Shown: one piece after another, positions 10,098 through 20,917 of the stretch
How the letters are laid out: every line of letters begins with the position of its first letter
Position numbering within the stretch: the stretch's first letter is position 1
Assembly: GCA_016748015.1 (NCBI GenBank)
Contig: JAAOMT010000483.1
Coordinates: 280,163 to 315,659, forward strand
Source: Geosiphon pyriformis
Lineage: Eukaryota; Glomeromycota; Glomeromycetes; Archaeosporales; Geosiphonaceae
Length of the DNA stretch: 35,497 nucleotides
Direction: 5' to 3'
Notes under the pieces: generated by a model
Seen by the model: the letters and a program-made list of their open reading frames with translations, nothing else
Database searches by the model: none
Told to the model about the DNA's origin: nothing
Made by a program: the position numbers and the translations under genes

Positions 10098-10874
10098 TAC
10101 AACTCTTTTTCAGGAATTGCTCATCTGGAAGCTCACTAAAAATGTGTAGTTACTTTGCTGTGAAAGTCAACTCTTCTACAAAAATCTTGTCTGTAAGATA
10201 TCCAAATAATTATAATAAGAAAAAAAAATAAAAAAAAATAAAAAAAATGTAAAAAAAATGGAATTTTGTCAAGAAAAATGTTTTCTATTTAGGTCTGGAG
10301 TCATTAACAGTTTATTGAAATTGGTAGCTAATCAATTTCAAAATATTAGTTTGTGTTGAGGGAATTTCAAGTGTAATAATTTAAGGATTTGTTTTTCAAA
10401 TATTTAATTTTTATTTAATTTTTGTAAAAGATGATTTGTTTCAATTAAGATATCTAAAGTAAGTTACTATGATAAGATATGAAAAGGATACATTTTCTTG
10501 AAAAGAAAAGCTCTTCTTTTATACAACTTGTTGTAATACTAGTCTTTGAACTTGCACTTTTCTTTTTGCTACAATTTGGGTAAATTAAAAATACATTTCG
10601 GCAAACTACAAGTTATTTTACTGAACTATTGATTATTTCGGCCAATTTTTATTAATTTCGGCGAATTTTGACTATGTTAAATGATTCAAAATATTGTGTA
10701 ATTTGATTATCTTAATTTCTATGGTACAAATCGAATTATTGGTTGAATAATAATAATTGCTAATTTGATTAAATAATAGATAATAATTGAAATGATAATC
10801 ATATATGCTAATTAATAAGGGGAATTATGAGAGTAATTTCATGCTAATTAACAGCTAAAATTCTATTGGTAACA
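10098..10874 (-). repeat. Truncated D-family LTR, 5' LTR of element D
   Basis: It aligns with 5338-6111 of the other LTR but lacks the first 199 bp, which on the minus strand is the inner end next to the primer binding site. It ends CTATTGGTAACA at 10874. The deletion joins the LTR directly to pol. The four bases outside the two LTRs (GCAT at 5135-5138, TTGG at 10875-10878) do not match. Confidence 0.85.
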
Positions 10875-11403
10875 TTGGCTTGCCAAGTTATATGAGAAAA
10901 AAAATGTTCCAATTTCTCACTCTGCTACTTTTGGTGACAAATCTTGGGCCCAAGTGGTTTCACTTGCTGGTTCTTCTGGTGGCACTCACTTTGAATCTGG
11001 TCCTAAGTTTCTTTCTTTTGGTATCTCAGATTTAGTTAATACTTTTTCTCCTACTTCTGTTGATACTTTTTTCTTAGGTGCTCATTTGGATTCCTTGAAA
11101 TTTCTAACTGATCAAGTTTCTGGTATTATGTACAAGCTCATTAATTTTGATTTGATGTCTCAAACTTCTCTTCTTTCCTTCTTAGTTTTGGTTACTTCAA
11201 TAGCTGTTAATTTAAATTTGGGTTTAACAATGGTTTCAAATGTTCCTGGTCTGATAACTCTGCCTCCTTCTTTTACTATTTCTAATGTCTTAATTCTTGG
11301 TCTGAGCAGTTCAAAAATACTAACTACCAAGGTGGACTTTCTGGAATTTAAGTTAGTAGCTCTCAATGCTTTTATTGGTTCAGTATTGGTAAAGTTAGAT
11401 TAG
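10875..11403 (+). pseudogene. LINE F: C-terminal part of ORF1
   Basis: An open frame reads from the LTR edge to TAG at 11401-11403 and lacks its 5' end. It encodes 'SWAQVVSLAGSSGG', a Ser/Leu/Val-rich stretch and a possible short coiled coil ending 'LEFKLVALNAFIGSVLVKLD'. It sits just upstream of the endonuclease-RT frame, where LINE ORF1 is expected. ORF1 proteins generally bind the element RNA. No zinc knuckle remains, so the assignment is by position and by resemblance to fungal LINE ORF1 C-termini as I remember them. Confidence 0.6.
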
Positions 11404-11459
11404 TTGTGTGTTGGATTGAGCTCTCAAGTACTTTTTTCTTCCCAATAAATGATTTAATA

Positions 11460-13315
11460 TGAAAAGTTGCTATGTGTAATATTCATGGCATCAATGTGCT
11501 GGCTAAGCAAGAAGATATTGTACATTAGCACAAGGATTCTGGTAATATAATCTCAATAATTACTGAAACAAAATTAAGATCTGGTGTTAGGCCTTGGATT
11601 ATGAACAAGTTTAATGGTGTGTGGGTATTTATTTTTGGTTTAAATGAGGGTTTTCTTGGTGCTGAAGTGGCAATTATTATGAACAATTCTCTGGCTTGTC
11701 ATGTTTCTAAGATCAAAAAAGTTTCTGGTTAGGTTATTTTGGTGTGGCTTCTCTTTAAAGGCAAGCTTTCAGTGATGGTTTTGGGTCTGTATGCTGGTGC
11801 TTTTGCTGAGACTAGGTTTGGTTAAGCTTTGAAAATCAACTCCTTTATTGTTAAGACTGTAAACTCCAGCTTTTTCATATTTTTGGATGGAGATTTCAAT
11901 GAAAATAGATTTAAAAGAAGTGTGAGTTTTAAGTTTTGCTCAGATCTGGATTTGGGCAATTTTTTTGGTAGATATATGCTGGCCAAAACTGCTACTTGGA
12001 ACAATTTAAGAGGTGCTGAAAAAATTATTGATTACATCTTTGTAAATAAGCAATTATTGTCTGCAGTAGCTGGTCTTAAGATTGATTTTATCTTTGAATT
12101 CTTTGATACAGATCACAAAGCTGTTCTGGTCTTAGTTAGTCTGAAAAGACTTTTGAATATTCATCTCAACAGCATATGTAGACAAACTAATAGAGATAGA
12201 TAGAAATTTAAAATCAAGGATGTTAATGCAAATAAGTAGTCACGTTTTAGAGAATGTTTATTGAATAGGTTCTTAGTGAGATTGGATGAATTTAATAGGA
12301 CAAAAAATGATGGAAATTTGAATACTATGTAAGATATTTTTAAGAGAGTGGTTGTGGAGTCAGCTGATGAAGTGTTTTCCAGATTTTGGTTTAGTAAATT
12401 TAAGTGTTTGAAGAATAAACAATCTTCTAAGTTTTTCAAGCTAGAATTGGTGGTAGCTAAAATAGTAAGGTGTTTGAATTTAGGTTAGAGGTCAGAAGTT
12501 AATTATCTTATTCATACTTGGCTAGCTATTGATAATAAAAAAGCTTTCCAAGTGTGTATCATGCTCAAAGATAACAATAGCATGAGAGATATATTACATC
12601 ATTTGTCAAAAGTCAAGAAAAGGTATCATAAATCTAAATATTATGAGTCTAGAGTTGTCAGAAACATTTTTATTAAAAAAACAATAGATAAGCACATGGA
12701 AAACTTTTGCTCTAATAAAGAACGTATGATTAAGAGTGTTTTGGAATGGTCATTTCAGAAGGTTGTTCTCAATTATTTGATAGTGAATAATAAACTGGTT
12801 TTGGTGCCTGAAAAGATCAAGTCTACAGTTGATTGTATTATGGAGAGATAGACAAGGAAGCATGTGATCTCCAATTTTCTACATGCTTGATGGTCTGATC
12901 AATATGGTCTTCTGGTTTATGTCAATAATGATGTATTTTTAAATGTTATATGTGATATCAATTCTGATGAATTCCTTTAGGTAATTAATAATCTGCTTGA
13001 CAAGAAGACTGTTGGTCTTTCTGGCATTTTTAATGAACTTTAAAAGCATGGAAATAAAAAAGTTTTAGGCAGTTTGTTGGACATTTTGAATTTATGCCTG
13101 GTGTTAGGTGCAGTGCCTACATATTAAAAGCAGGTCTGAGTTTTAATGATACCTAAACTGTATAACTGGAGGAGAAATCTGACTAACACTAAGCCTATAG
13201 CTTTAATTTAAATGGCCCAAAAGATATTATTTAAGATTCTATTAGATAGAATATTTTTGGTCTGTAATAAATTTGGTATCTTATATGATAATAATTTTTC
13301 AGTTCTTAAAAGTAT
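11460..13315 (+). pseudogene. LINE F ORF2, part 1: AP-type endonuclease and start of RT
   Basis: The frame begins with 'KVAMCNIHGIN', typical of the start of an AP-like endonuclease that nicks target DNA for target-primed reverse transcription. 'TETKLRSG', 'GLYAGAF', the catalytic 'GDFN' (11889-11900), 'IDYIFVN' and 'DTDHKAV' (His of the active site) all remain. Then comes a linker of about 300 codons and the RT entry ('IPKLYNWRRNLTNTKPIAL'). Stops interrupt it at sites where W or Q fits, for example VHWHKD with TAG at the W and RDRWKF with TAG. Reading frame 3 is kept throughout without an indel. The segment ends in a solo LTR. Confidence 0.85.
13312..13315 (+). repeat. Target-site duplication GTAT (left copy)
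   Basis: GTAT here and at 13981-13984 flank the inserted solo LTR. Removing the insert and one copy rejoins LINE F in frame. Confidence 0.7.
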
Positions 13316-13980
13316 TGTTATAGTTGAAACTTATACTTCTTCTTAATTATTACATGTATTAGCCATTGATGTCACATAAATTAGCCACTCTATTTTTAGT
13401 AAGTAATCATTGACCTAGTCATTGATCTGATCATTGACCACTTTTGACAACTATATAAGCAATGAATCTCTTAGCTGTAAAAAGGCATGAAGAAATGAAG
13501 AAATCAAGGAAATCAAATAAATAAAATAACAACTTTTATCTCAATCTCTCTTTTATTGCTAATTTCTCTTTCCCTACTTTCAAGTATCTGAACATCTTAA
13601 AGATAAAAGATTACTTGTTGGTTATTTCTTACTCTTTTTCCTGAAAACGTGTAATTACAACATTTGGAGATTATTGAATAAAACGTGACTGAAGAGCACA
13701 TTTGATACTTGATATTGAATTCTAAGAGTGCTGACATAAGGCATAGAATTATACCAAGTGTGATCATTTGTTGACAGTATGGATTATCCTTCTATCTTTA
13801 GATTCTCCAGTTATCTTTGAAAAGTATAGTGACTGAGATATTTTATGAGACTGATCTCGCATATTGAATTCATACTCATTCAATTTGCTCTTTGAAGTTG
13901 AATTCTCTTTGATTATTTCTATCATCCTACAATTCTGTTCTCCCTTGCTATCTATTAACTTGTTATTCCAACCCATAACA
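13316..13980 (+). mobile_element. Solo LTR of a third family (665 bp) inside LINE F
   Basis: The insert starts TGTTATAG and ends CCCATAACA (TG...CA ends, inverted TGTTAT/ATAACA), flanked by the 4-bp direct repeat GTAT. It has a TATA-like 'ctatataagc' near 13450 and A-rich 'aaataaataaaataac', as expected for LTR promoter and polyadenylation signals. It shares no obvious sequence with the two other LTR families. The orientation is inferred from the TATA box. No convincing gene lies in it. A non-autonomous element with short terminal inverted repeats is the alternative. Confidence 0.7.
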
Positions 13981-13984
13981 GTAT

Positions 13985-14781
13985 GTCCACTTATTCTCCA
14001 ATTTTTGCTGTTGGGTTGATAATTGAAGATGTACTGGAAAAAGACAGAGAACTGTGATTAGTTCTCTAGAATATGTAAAAAGCTTATAACTTAATTAGAT
14101 GGTTTTACTTACAGAAAAGCTTGGCTAGAATCAAAATGTGCCCCCATTTCATGAGATTTTTTGAAAGTATACATAATAATTGAATCAATTAGATGATAAT
14201 AAATTTTGGTCTAACTGATGGGTATATTGTTCATGATGGCTTGGATCAAGGAGAAGTTTTCTTACCACTGCTTTGGAGAATTTTTTATGATTCTTTACTT
14301 TGTGAGATCAAGAGACATAAACAATTGTGTAGTTACAGATTGAGTTTGAAGTTTTTCACAAGAACTGGCAGATATGATCCTAAGAGTAAAAAAGAGTTGT
14401 TTTTTGCAGTTGGTGCTTTTGTTAATGACACTATTTAGATTAGTAATTGTATGGCAGTCATGCAATACATTTTGGATATTGCAAGCAAGTTTTTTTTAAT
14501 CAATAATATTTTGATTAATACAGACAAAACAGTCACCATTCTTATCAACCAGAGAGTTAGAACTGCATTACTGTCTATCAGTGATTCCAATATCTTGATT
14601 GTCAAAAAACATGAATTTTTTGATATTTGGGAATTTTCTTCTCAATAAATAATCTGTCTAAACCGAGCTTAGTCAAAGCTTATTTGGATGTCAGGTTTTT
14701 TTTTAATGTGGTGCTGAGGAAGGCCATTACTGAGAAGCAGTTTTTGTATCTGGTTTCTACTGTTTTACAACCCATAGTCAG
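13985..14781 (+). pseudogene. LINE F ORF2, part 2: RT core (catalytic Asp lost)
   Basis: RT resumes with 'YSPIFAVGLIIEDVLEK', parallel to 'QSPIFAIGLVVKDILEK' in LINE E, then 'SLARIKMCPHFMRFF', 'FGLTDGYIVHDGLDQGEVF' and 'FFAVGAFVNDTI'. The catalytic box that reads F-V-D-D in LINE E is F-V-N-D here (AAT at 14424-14426), a G-to-A change that should kill polymerase activity. A one-base frameshift lies near 14623, after which frame 2 is used ('INNLSKPSLVKAYLDVRFF'). Stops at 14062, 14071 and 14080 lie at sites that fit W or Q. Confidence 0.85.
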
Positions 14782-15752
14782 TGTTACTGGAGGTTTTTGG
14801 TCTCTTTTCTTAAATGTTGTTAATGTTGATTTGTTGCTAATTTACATTTCTAGAAATAGTTAAACCTCCAATAACTGAATTTATCTTCAAATTATCTCCT
14901 ATAATTTGAACTGCTGGACTTATAAGTGGAATAGCCAATTCTTTGCCAGTTACTTTATGTAGTTACATTGTAATAAATGTCAACTCTTTCCCAGAAATTG
15001 TTCATCTAGAAGCTCACTAAAAATTTGTAGTTACTTTGCTGTGAAAGTTAACTCTTCTACAGGAATCTCGTCTGTAGGCTACCCTAATGATTCTGATAAG
15101 AAAAAAAAAGAAAAATAAAAGAAATGTAAAAGAAATAGAATTTTGTTAAGGGAAACGTTTTCTATTCAGGTCTGGAGTCACTAACAGATTATTGAAATTG
15201 GTAGCTAATCAATTTCAAAACGTTAGTTGTGTTGAGCGAATTTCAAGTGTAATAATTTAAGAATTTAGTTTTCAAATATTTAATTTTTATTTGAATGTGT
15301 AAATGGTAATTTGTTTCAATTAAGATATCTAAAGTAAAGTACTATGATAAGATACTATGAAAAGATACATTTTCTTGAAAAGAAAAGCTTTTCTTTTATA
15401 CAACTTGTTGTAGTACTAGTCTTTAAACTTGCACTTTTCTCTTTGCTACAATTTGGGTGAATTAAAAATACATTTTGGCAAATTTACAAGTTATTTCACT
15501 GAACTATTGATTATTTCGGCAAATTTTCATTAATTTTGGCGAATTTTGACTATGTTAAAAGGTTCAGAGTATTGTGTAATTTGATCATCTTAATTTTTAG
15601 AGTACAAATCGGATTATTGATTGAGTAATAATATTTGATAATTTGATTAAATAATAAGTGATAATCAAATTAATAATAATGTATGCTAATTAATAATAGG
15701 AATTATAAGGGTAATTTCATGCTAATTAATAACTAAAATTCTACTGGTAACA
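14782..15752 (-). mobile_element. Solo D-family LTR (971 bp) inside LINE F
   Basis: It starts TGTTACTGG and ends CTACTGGTAACA on the plus strand and is nearly the same length as the LTR at 5139-6111. The flanks are TCAG (14778-14781) and TCGG (15753-15756), a 4-bp duplication with one transition. No internal element sequence remains, so this is a solo LTR left by LTR-LTR recombination. LINE coding sequence resumes directly on the far side. Confidence 0.85.
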
Positions 15753-17777
15753 TCGGCTATAGACTGCAGTTCAATTATGTTTCTAAAAATGTGTGTAAGA
15801 AATAGAATAAAATGCTAAGAAAAGGGTTAAAGCTCAAAGCCAATTTGGCTAGAAACTTCTCAAATGAAGCTGTGTATCATCCTGAATTATATGGTCTAAG
15901 AACTTTTGAGCAAGTGCTGGCTGAAAATTTGTTAACTGGTTTGGTTAACTTTGCTAATACTAATGAAATTCTCAGTAATTTATTTAAGCACAGAACTATG
16001 GATCTACAGACCACTAGCTGGATGCTCTGACACCTTCTTAGATTTCTGGCCAAGTTGTTGATTGATCCATTAGGTTGCTTTTTGGCTGGTGTAACACATA
16101 TTCTTAATTTGTGCAACCTGTTTTTGGGTGGTCATCTGCCTAATGTTTTTTAGGCTGGAAGTAAAATTGCAGTTTTGAACATGCTAGACTTGGGTCAATA
16201 TTTGAGTACAGTTAAGTTTTTTAAGAAATATGGTATTGTGTTTGTGAACCAACTTCTGGACCATCATGGTAAGTGCTTCATGTGGAATACTTTTTACAGA
16301 TGGAAAAAGCTGGATCCTAAAGATCTAGCTCCTGTCTGGTTTGTTTCTTTGGTAGAATTTATTGGTAGTAGGAGTTTGTCACATAGTGGGTTGTTGTTTT
16401 CTCAGTTCATTTCTGTTAATACTTTTTATAATTTTGGCTTTGTTTGTGAGTATTTGCTGAAATCTAAATTGAGTTCTATAAATGTTTACATAGATGGCTT
16501 GGTCAAAGACTTGGGATCGGTTAGTGCTCATGATAGTACTGCTGCATATTTTTCAGATGTAGATGTTAGTATTGGGGTCAGGGTAAACAAGTTGCTTTCC
16601 TTGACTTTGGTAGAACTGTAGGTCATTGCTTTTGTTTTGAAATGCATACTAGCTTCTAATTTAGTTATATTGTTTACAGACAGTCAAGCTTTACTAAACA
16701 TGTATTGCTTATATAATAGTATATCTGGTCCTGATTTTTGCAAAAAATGCTGGATTGAGAAAGAATATATTCATCAGATTATTTCTAAAAAAAGTTTATT
16801 AGTTATGTAAAACAAGATCAAGAGTCACTTTGGAAATATCAAAAATGAGTGTGCTAATTTCTATGCTAATACTACTGTCAATTCTAAGTTCTTTCTGTCT
16901 TTGGTGATTCCATGTTATTCTTTTAATGTTAAAGGCAAGCCTGTTTTTGAAAATGTTTGTTACTTTGTTAAAAAATTGTTTAATGCAGTCAATTTTGTTG
17001 GATGGGAAGCCAGGTGTGTTGATGGCATTGTAAATATAAGTTTCTATAATAAGATCAATATGATTAAGACTTTTAATGTTTGGTATTCTAATAACAAGAT
17101 GAATTCTGGCTACACTAGCTTAGCATCAGCTATGCTTTGGTTATACTTCATGAAGGCACTACACTATTACTTGCCAGTTGTTGTGAGAAAAAGATTGTAT
17201 AATCTAAGATATCTGAATATTGTTTGTATTAGATGTGAATTGGTAGAAGAATCTGATTACACATTCTTTTGCACTTATAACAGTGGGGTTAGGAATGAAA
17301 TATTGACAGAGGCTGTACTGGAATGGGATGTGTTGTTAAAGGCTTTGGCTGTGAAGAACATGGTTGTTCAATCTTTGAGTAAGGCTGTTTCATTTATTGA
17401 TTTGTACATAATACTGGCTAAAAGGTTTGTTTTAAAGGATTGGGTAACTAACATGGCCTGTTGTTTGGGTGCTGGTTCTGATAGTAATGTGATGATTGTC
17501 AAGTTGGTTCATTGTTTTGCTGAGAAGCACTGATCTGCTATTTGGTTATCTGCAACCAAAGTTAAGATTCTACTATGAAAAGCACAACCTTTTACCACAT
17601 AATAGATCTCCTATTTCTTCAGTGTCTGATTTGTCAACTTTGTGGTTTAATAAGATGATTTACAGTTTTGGCATTAGGTTGAATATACATGTCTGCTTTG
17701 GTTTGCATTCTTGTTTGTCCAAATTGGACTTTGGTTTTTTAAATAATGTTCTTATGATAAGTTATTTAGGTGTATAG
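15753..17777 (+). pseudogene. LINE F ORF2, part 3: RT thumb, RNase H and C-terminal zinc motif
   Basis: Frame 2 continues from the RT ('KMLRKGLKLKANLARNFSNE') into an RNase H domain: D in 'VYIDGLVKDLGS', E in 'LSLTLVEL' and D in 'VILFTDSQALLN'. RNase H after RT is typical of the I/Tad1 group of LINEs. A C-terminal CxxC...H...C motif reads 'CIRCELVEESDYTFFC', with Tyr in place of the His that LINE E keeps. Stops at 16028, 16151, 16619, 16808 and 17531 fit former W or Q codons. A frameshift near 17545 moves the last 75 codons to frame 3, ending 'MISYLGV' with TAG at 17775. Confidence 0.85.
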
Positions 17778-17915
17778 TGCTGTCTTGATTGGTCCGAGTG
17801 GCTAATTGCATGTAAAAAGAGCATAAGCCATACTTAATTTAAAACTTGTCTTGGTTTTATGTATTTAGGTAGTGGTTGGGCTGTATTCATAAAACTTTAA
17901 TAAAAAAATAAAAAA
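17778..17915 (+). other. LINE F 3' untranslated region and A-rich tail
   Basis: Downstream of the stop is a segment with TGGTCCGAGTGGCTAATTGC (17790-17809), which looks like the A-box/D-arm region of a tRNA. After it come 'ggtagtggttgggctgtattcat' and an A-rich tail 'aataaaaaaataaaaaaataaa'. LINE E has the same layout after its stop. The tail marks the 3' end of the insertion. Confidence 0.6.
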
Positions 17916-18456
17916 ATAAATATCAAAACATTAATTGGTTTTTGGGAAATTTCAAATATAATTGATCTAAAAAATTTGGGTTTTTAAAGTATTTTTTTAT
18001 TACTTTTTTTACCAGATGATTTATTCTAATTAAAATAATTTTGAATAAGATAATTTTAAGATAAAATACATTTTCTCAAAAAAAAAAGCTCTTCTTTTAT
18101 ATAATTTGTTATAGTATTAGTCTATAAATTTGAACTTTTCTTTTTGTTATAATTTTAATAAACTAAAAATACATTTTAACAAATTACAAATTATTTTGAC
18201 AAATTATTAACTATTTTGGTAAACTATTTATTATTTTTACAAATTTCTACAAATTTTAGTAAATTTTTGAATGCTATATAGTCTAAAGTATTGTGTAATT
18301 TAATTATCTTAATTTCTATTATACAAATTGGATTATTAATTAAATAATAATCTTTAATAATTTTAATTAAATAATAAGTAATAATTTAAATAATAATATA
18401 ATAAAAATTATAAGAGTAATTTCATATTAATTAATGACTAAAATTTTACTGATAAT
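17916..18456 (-). repeat. Strongly decayed D-family LTR fragment
   Basis: This matches 5570-6105 of the full LTR in order ('caaaacattaattgg', 'aaagctcttcttttata', 'taaactaaaaatacatttt', then 'actaaaattttactgataata'), but almost every C and many G are replaced by T and A. It starts right after the LINE F tail and lacks the first 400 bp or so. The CGG motifs of the intact LTR read as TTAAC, TTGAC, TTGGT and so on. Confidence 0.75.
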
Positions 18457-19845
18457 AGCATACAGTCTTAATAAATGTTTTTACTGGAATTTTTATTATT
18501 ATTATAGTTTAATTTAAATGTCTAGTTGATTTTTTAAGATTAGAATTTACCAAAATCTTTGCAGCTTTTGTTTTTTTTGTTACTTGCACTAAATTCAATT
18601 TAAAAGTAAATAATACATAGATAATCTTAGTAAATTTTAAAAGAATAAAAGCTTCCTTAAAACTATTAATACAAGTAAATAATTTTTTAACCATTTTTAA
18701 TTTTTCTTAAGAAGATTTTTTTATCACAGTATCTAAACTGGTATCTAAACTAATATTTAAATTAATATTTAAAACAAAAATTTTTTTAACCAAGACCTAA
18801 ACCAGATTTTTGAAAAAAAAAGTGATAAAGAAGTATTTATTACAAAGTTATTATCATTATTATTAAAAAATTAATTCTGTCCAAAAGTTTTTTTAAAACA
18901 TGCTTGGTTATAATTTTTGGTTCTTTTAGAGTACTATTAACATTTTCACTACTATAATTAACACTATTATTTTTTATTAATAGTCTCTTTTTATGTTAAT
19001 ACTCTCAAACTCAATAGTGTTTTCAGCTTTTAATTTCTTTTTATGTTTAAAATATTAGAGCCAATTGCTAGTTTATTATTAAACAAAAAAAGTTTTGAAG
19101 TAACTAACTAAATATTGAAAGAAAAACAATAAAAAAAAACAATAAACTTTTTTTTTAAAATTAAGATTCTTTAATAATTATTAAAATAAATAAGAGAAAA
19201 ATTTTTTTTTTGTTTTTGTTTATAATAAAATTTTCTATATATTTTACAATAATTATTTAAATAATTAAAATTATACTAATATAAAACTTATAATATTTTG
19301 ATTTTTTATAATTTTTTTTTATATTTAAAAGAATAAAACACATATTATTTATACATAAATTTATATTAAATACATTTTAAATTAAGAAAACTATTAAGTT
19401 ATTTATAAATATTTATGCTTTTATAAATTTATTAATATTAATATTAATATTATTTTTTAGTTCTTTGGAAATTTTAAAAACCAAAATTTTTAGATTATAG
19501 AATTTTATTTTTACTGTTATCAAAATCTTTAATTCATAATTTGTTAAATATTTTATTAACAAATATGTATAAAATATTCTTAAAAACAGTTTATATTTTA
19601 TTTAAATTACTATATTAATATAGTTTTTTAAAAGAATCAAATATTTTTATAGCTAATAAAAAATAAAATTTTTAAAAAAATTTTATTTGACAAAATTAAT
19701 ATTTTTAATAATTTTTGTTAAAAAATTTATACATAACAAAAAAAATAAGTATTCAACAAATTTTTTAATTTAATAAAAACAAAAATAGTTTTGTAATTAA
19801 TATTAAAAAATTTAAAAATATTGTATATATATTAATCTGTTGTAA
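18457..19845. other. AT-rich stretch without genes
   Basis: Long A and T runs, a short ATTAAT-type repeat at 19431-19453 and only short frames with no recognisable product. I see no coding, RNA or LTR signature. It could be ancient decayed repeats or unique intergenic DNA. Confidence 0.6.
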
Positions 19846-19987
19846 TTAAAGTTTTTTTTTTATTTATTTATTTAATGAATGAAGTCCAAATATTGCCTAG
19901 TACAATACATCAAATAATTAATCTAAACTAGGTGTGAATTATGCATTTACTATATGCAATCAGCTACTCAAACCAATTAGGACAACA
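19846..19987 (-). other. LINE E 3' untranslated region and A-rich tail
   Basis: On the minus strand the stop is followed by TGGTTTGAGTAGCTGATTGC (19956-19975), the counterpart of the tRNA-like segment in LINE F with C-to-T and G-to-A differences, then by a GCAT/ATGC mini-stem and a tail 'aaataaataaataaaaaaaaaa'. The tail defines the 3' end of the LINE E insertion. Confidence 0.6.
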
Positions 19988-20917
19988 CTATGTACCTATA
20001 TAAACAGAAACAGAGCCCCCAATACCTAAGAAAAATAAATGAGACTTACAAAATCCAAAACCCATACCAAATGCCTCATCAATACTCAACAGCCTAACTA
20101 CATCAGAAGAAAATAATGAGAACAGCCCAGAAATTGACCCAGAAATTAAACCATCAGATGGTATTAGCCTATTTTTCTCTATAAAAGCATGATGCTTGGC
20201 ATGAACCAACCAAATTTTCTTCCTAAAAGCAAGACAAAAGCTACACACAAAGTTTACAACTTTCTTATTCACAATCTTAAAATCTTTGAAAATTGATGTA
20301 GTTTCTCGAAACCAAATCTTAAAAACAAAGCTCTTGCAAAAAGCTGTATACACTGCAGTATTCGAAGCACAAGATAACAATAACTGAGACACACACAAAA
20401 AGAAGCTAGAAAGACCAAAAAGCACATGCCAAATAGTTGTATGGGCATCCAACAAATAACGATGAGCTGAATTATCAACCATGCAAGAAAAAGCATGATC
20501 TAAGACTTCAACATCACCACAATACAAACACAATACACTGGAATAACACCTGCCATATAATCACTTCCAAACAGCAACTGGCAACTAATGATGTAAAGCT
20601 TTCATAAAGTATGTATGAGAGCCAGCAGTAAGTTTACTAGTAAAGCCAGCAGCCATGTGTAAGTTGGGATGCCACACCAAGGATGAGCTAGGCCAATTCA
20701 TATCTGAAAACAAACTACTATCTAACATCTCAGATTCAGAACCAAGCTTCCAGTATGCATGATGAATAGAACAAAAAATTCCATGCACAAAATGTCTAGA
20801 ATTCCCAGAAACAACACTACTTTCAGCCAAAATACAACGTTCCATCAAGCCGAGAGAAAAGCACCAAGGGGAAAGAGAAGCTGTATTAGTGAAAACATCA
20901 GCACATTTATTGCCCAA
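19988..20917 (-). pseudogene. LINE E ORF2, C-terminal region with zinc motif
   Basis: The frame includes 'GNKCADVFTNTASL', 'HTYFMKALHH', and an intact CxxC...H...C motif in 'CLYCGDVEVLDHAFSC'. It ends with 'FFLGIGGSVSVYIGT' and TAG. It continues in the same reading frame as the RNase H, RT and endonuclease parts upstream. Only single stops separate the open segments, several where LINE F has a sense codon. Confidence 0.8.

Noticed and set aside
10954-11366. Minus-strand frame within 11160-11366 as a gene
   Set aside because: It is antisense to the LINE ORF1 fragment and has no support of its own.
13764-13976. Minus-strand frame of 70 codons inside the solo LTR
   Set aside because: No homology was recognised, and it lies within an LTR that also has promoter-like signals. 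Probably chance.
13312-15756. Both LINE F insertions plus duplication have lengths divisible by three (669 and 975)
   Set aside because: Chance is about one in nine, and the inserts contain stops, so frame preservation has no meaning here.
17790-17845. A genuine tRNA gene
   Set aside because: Only the A-box-like part is convincing. The anticodon stem, B box and acceptor stem do not form a full cloverleaf, and the segment recurs as part of the LINE 3' end.
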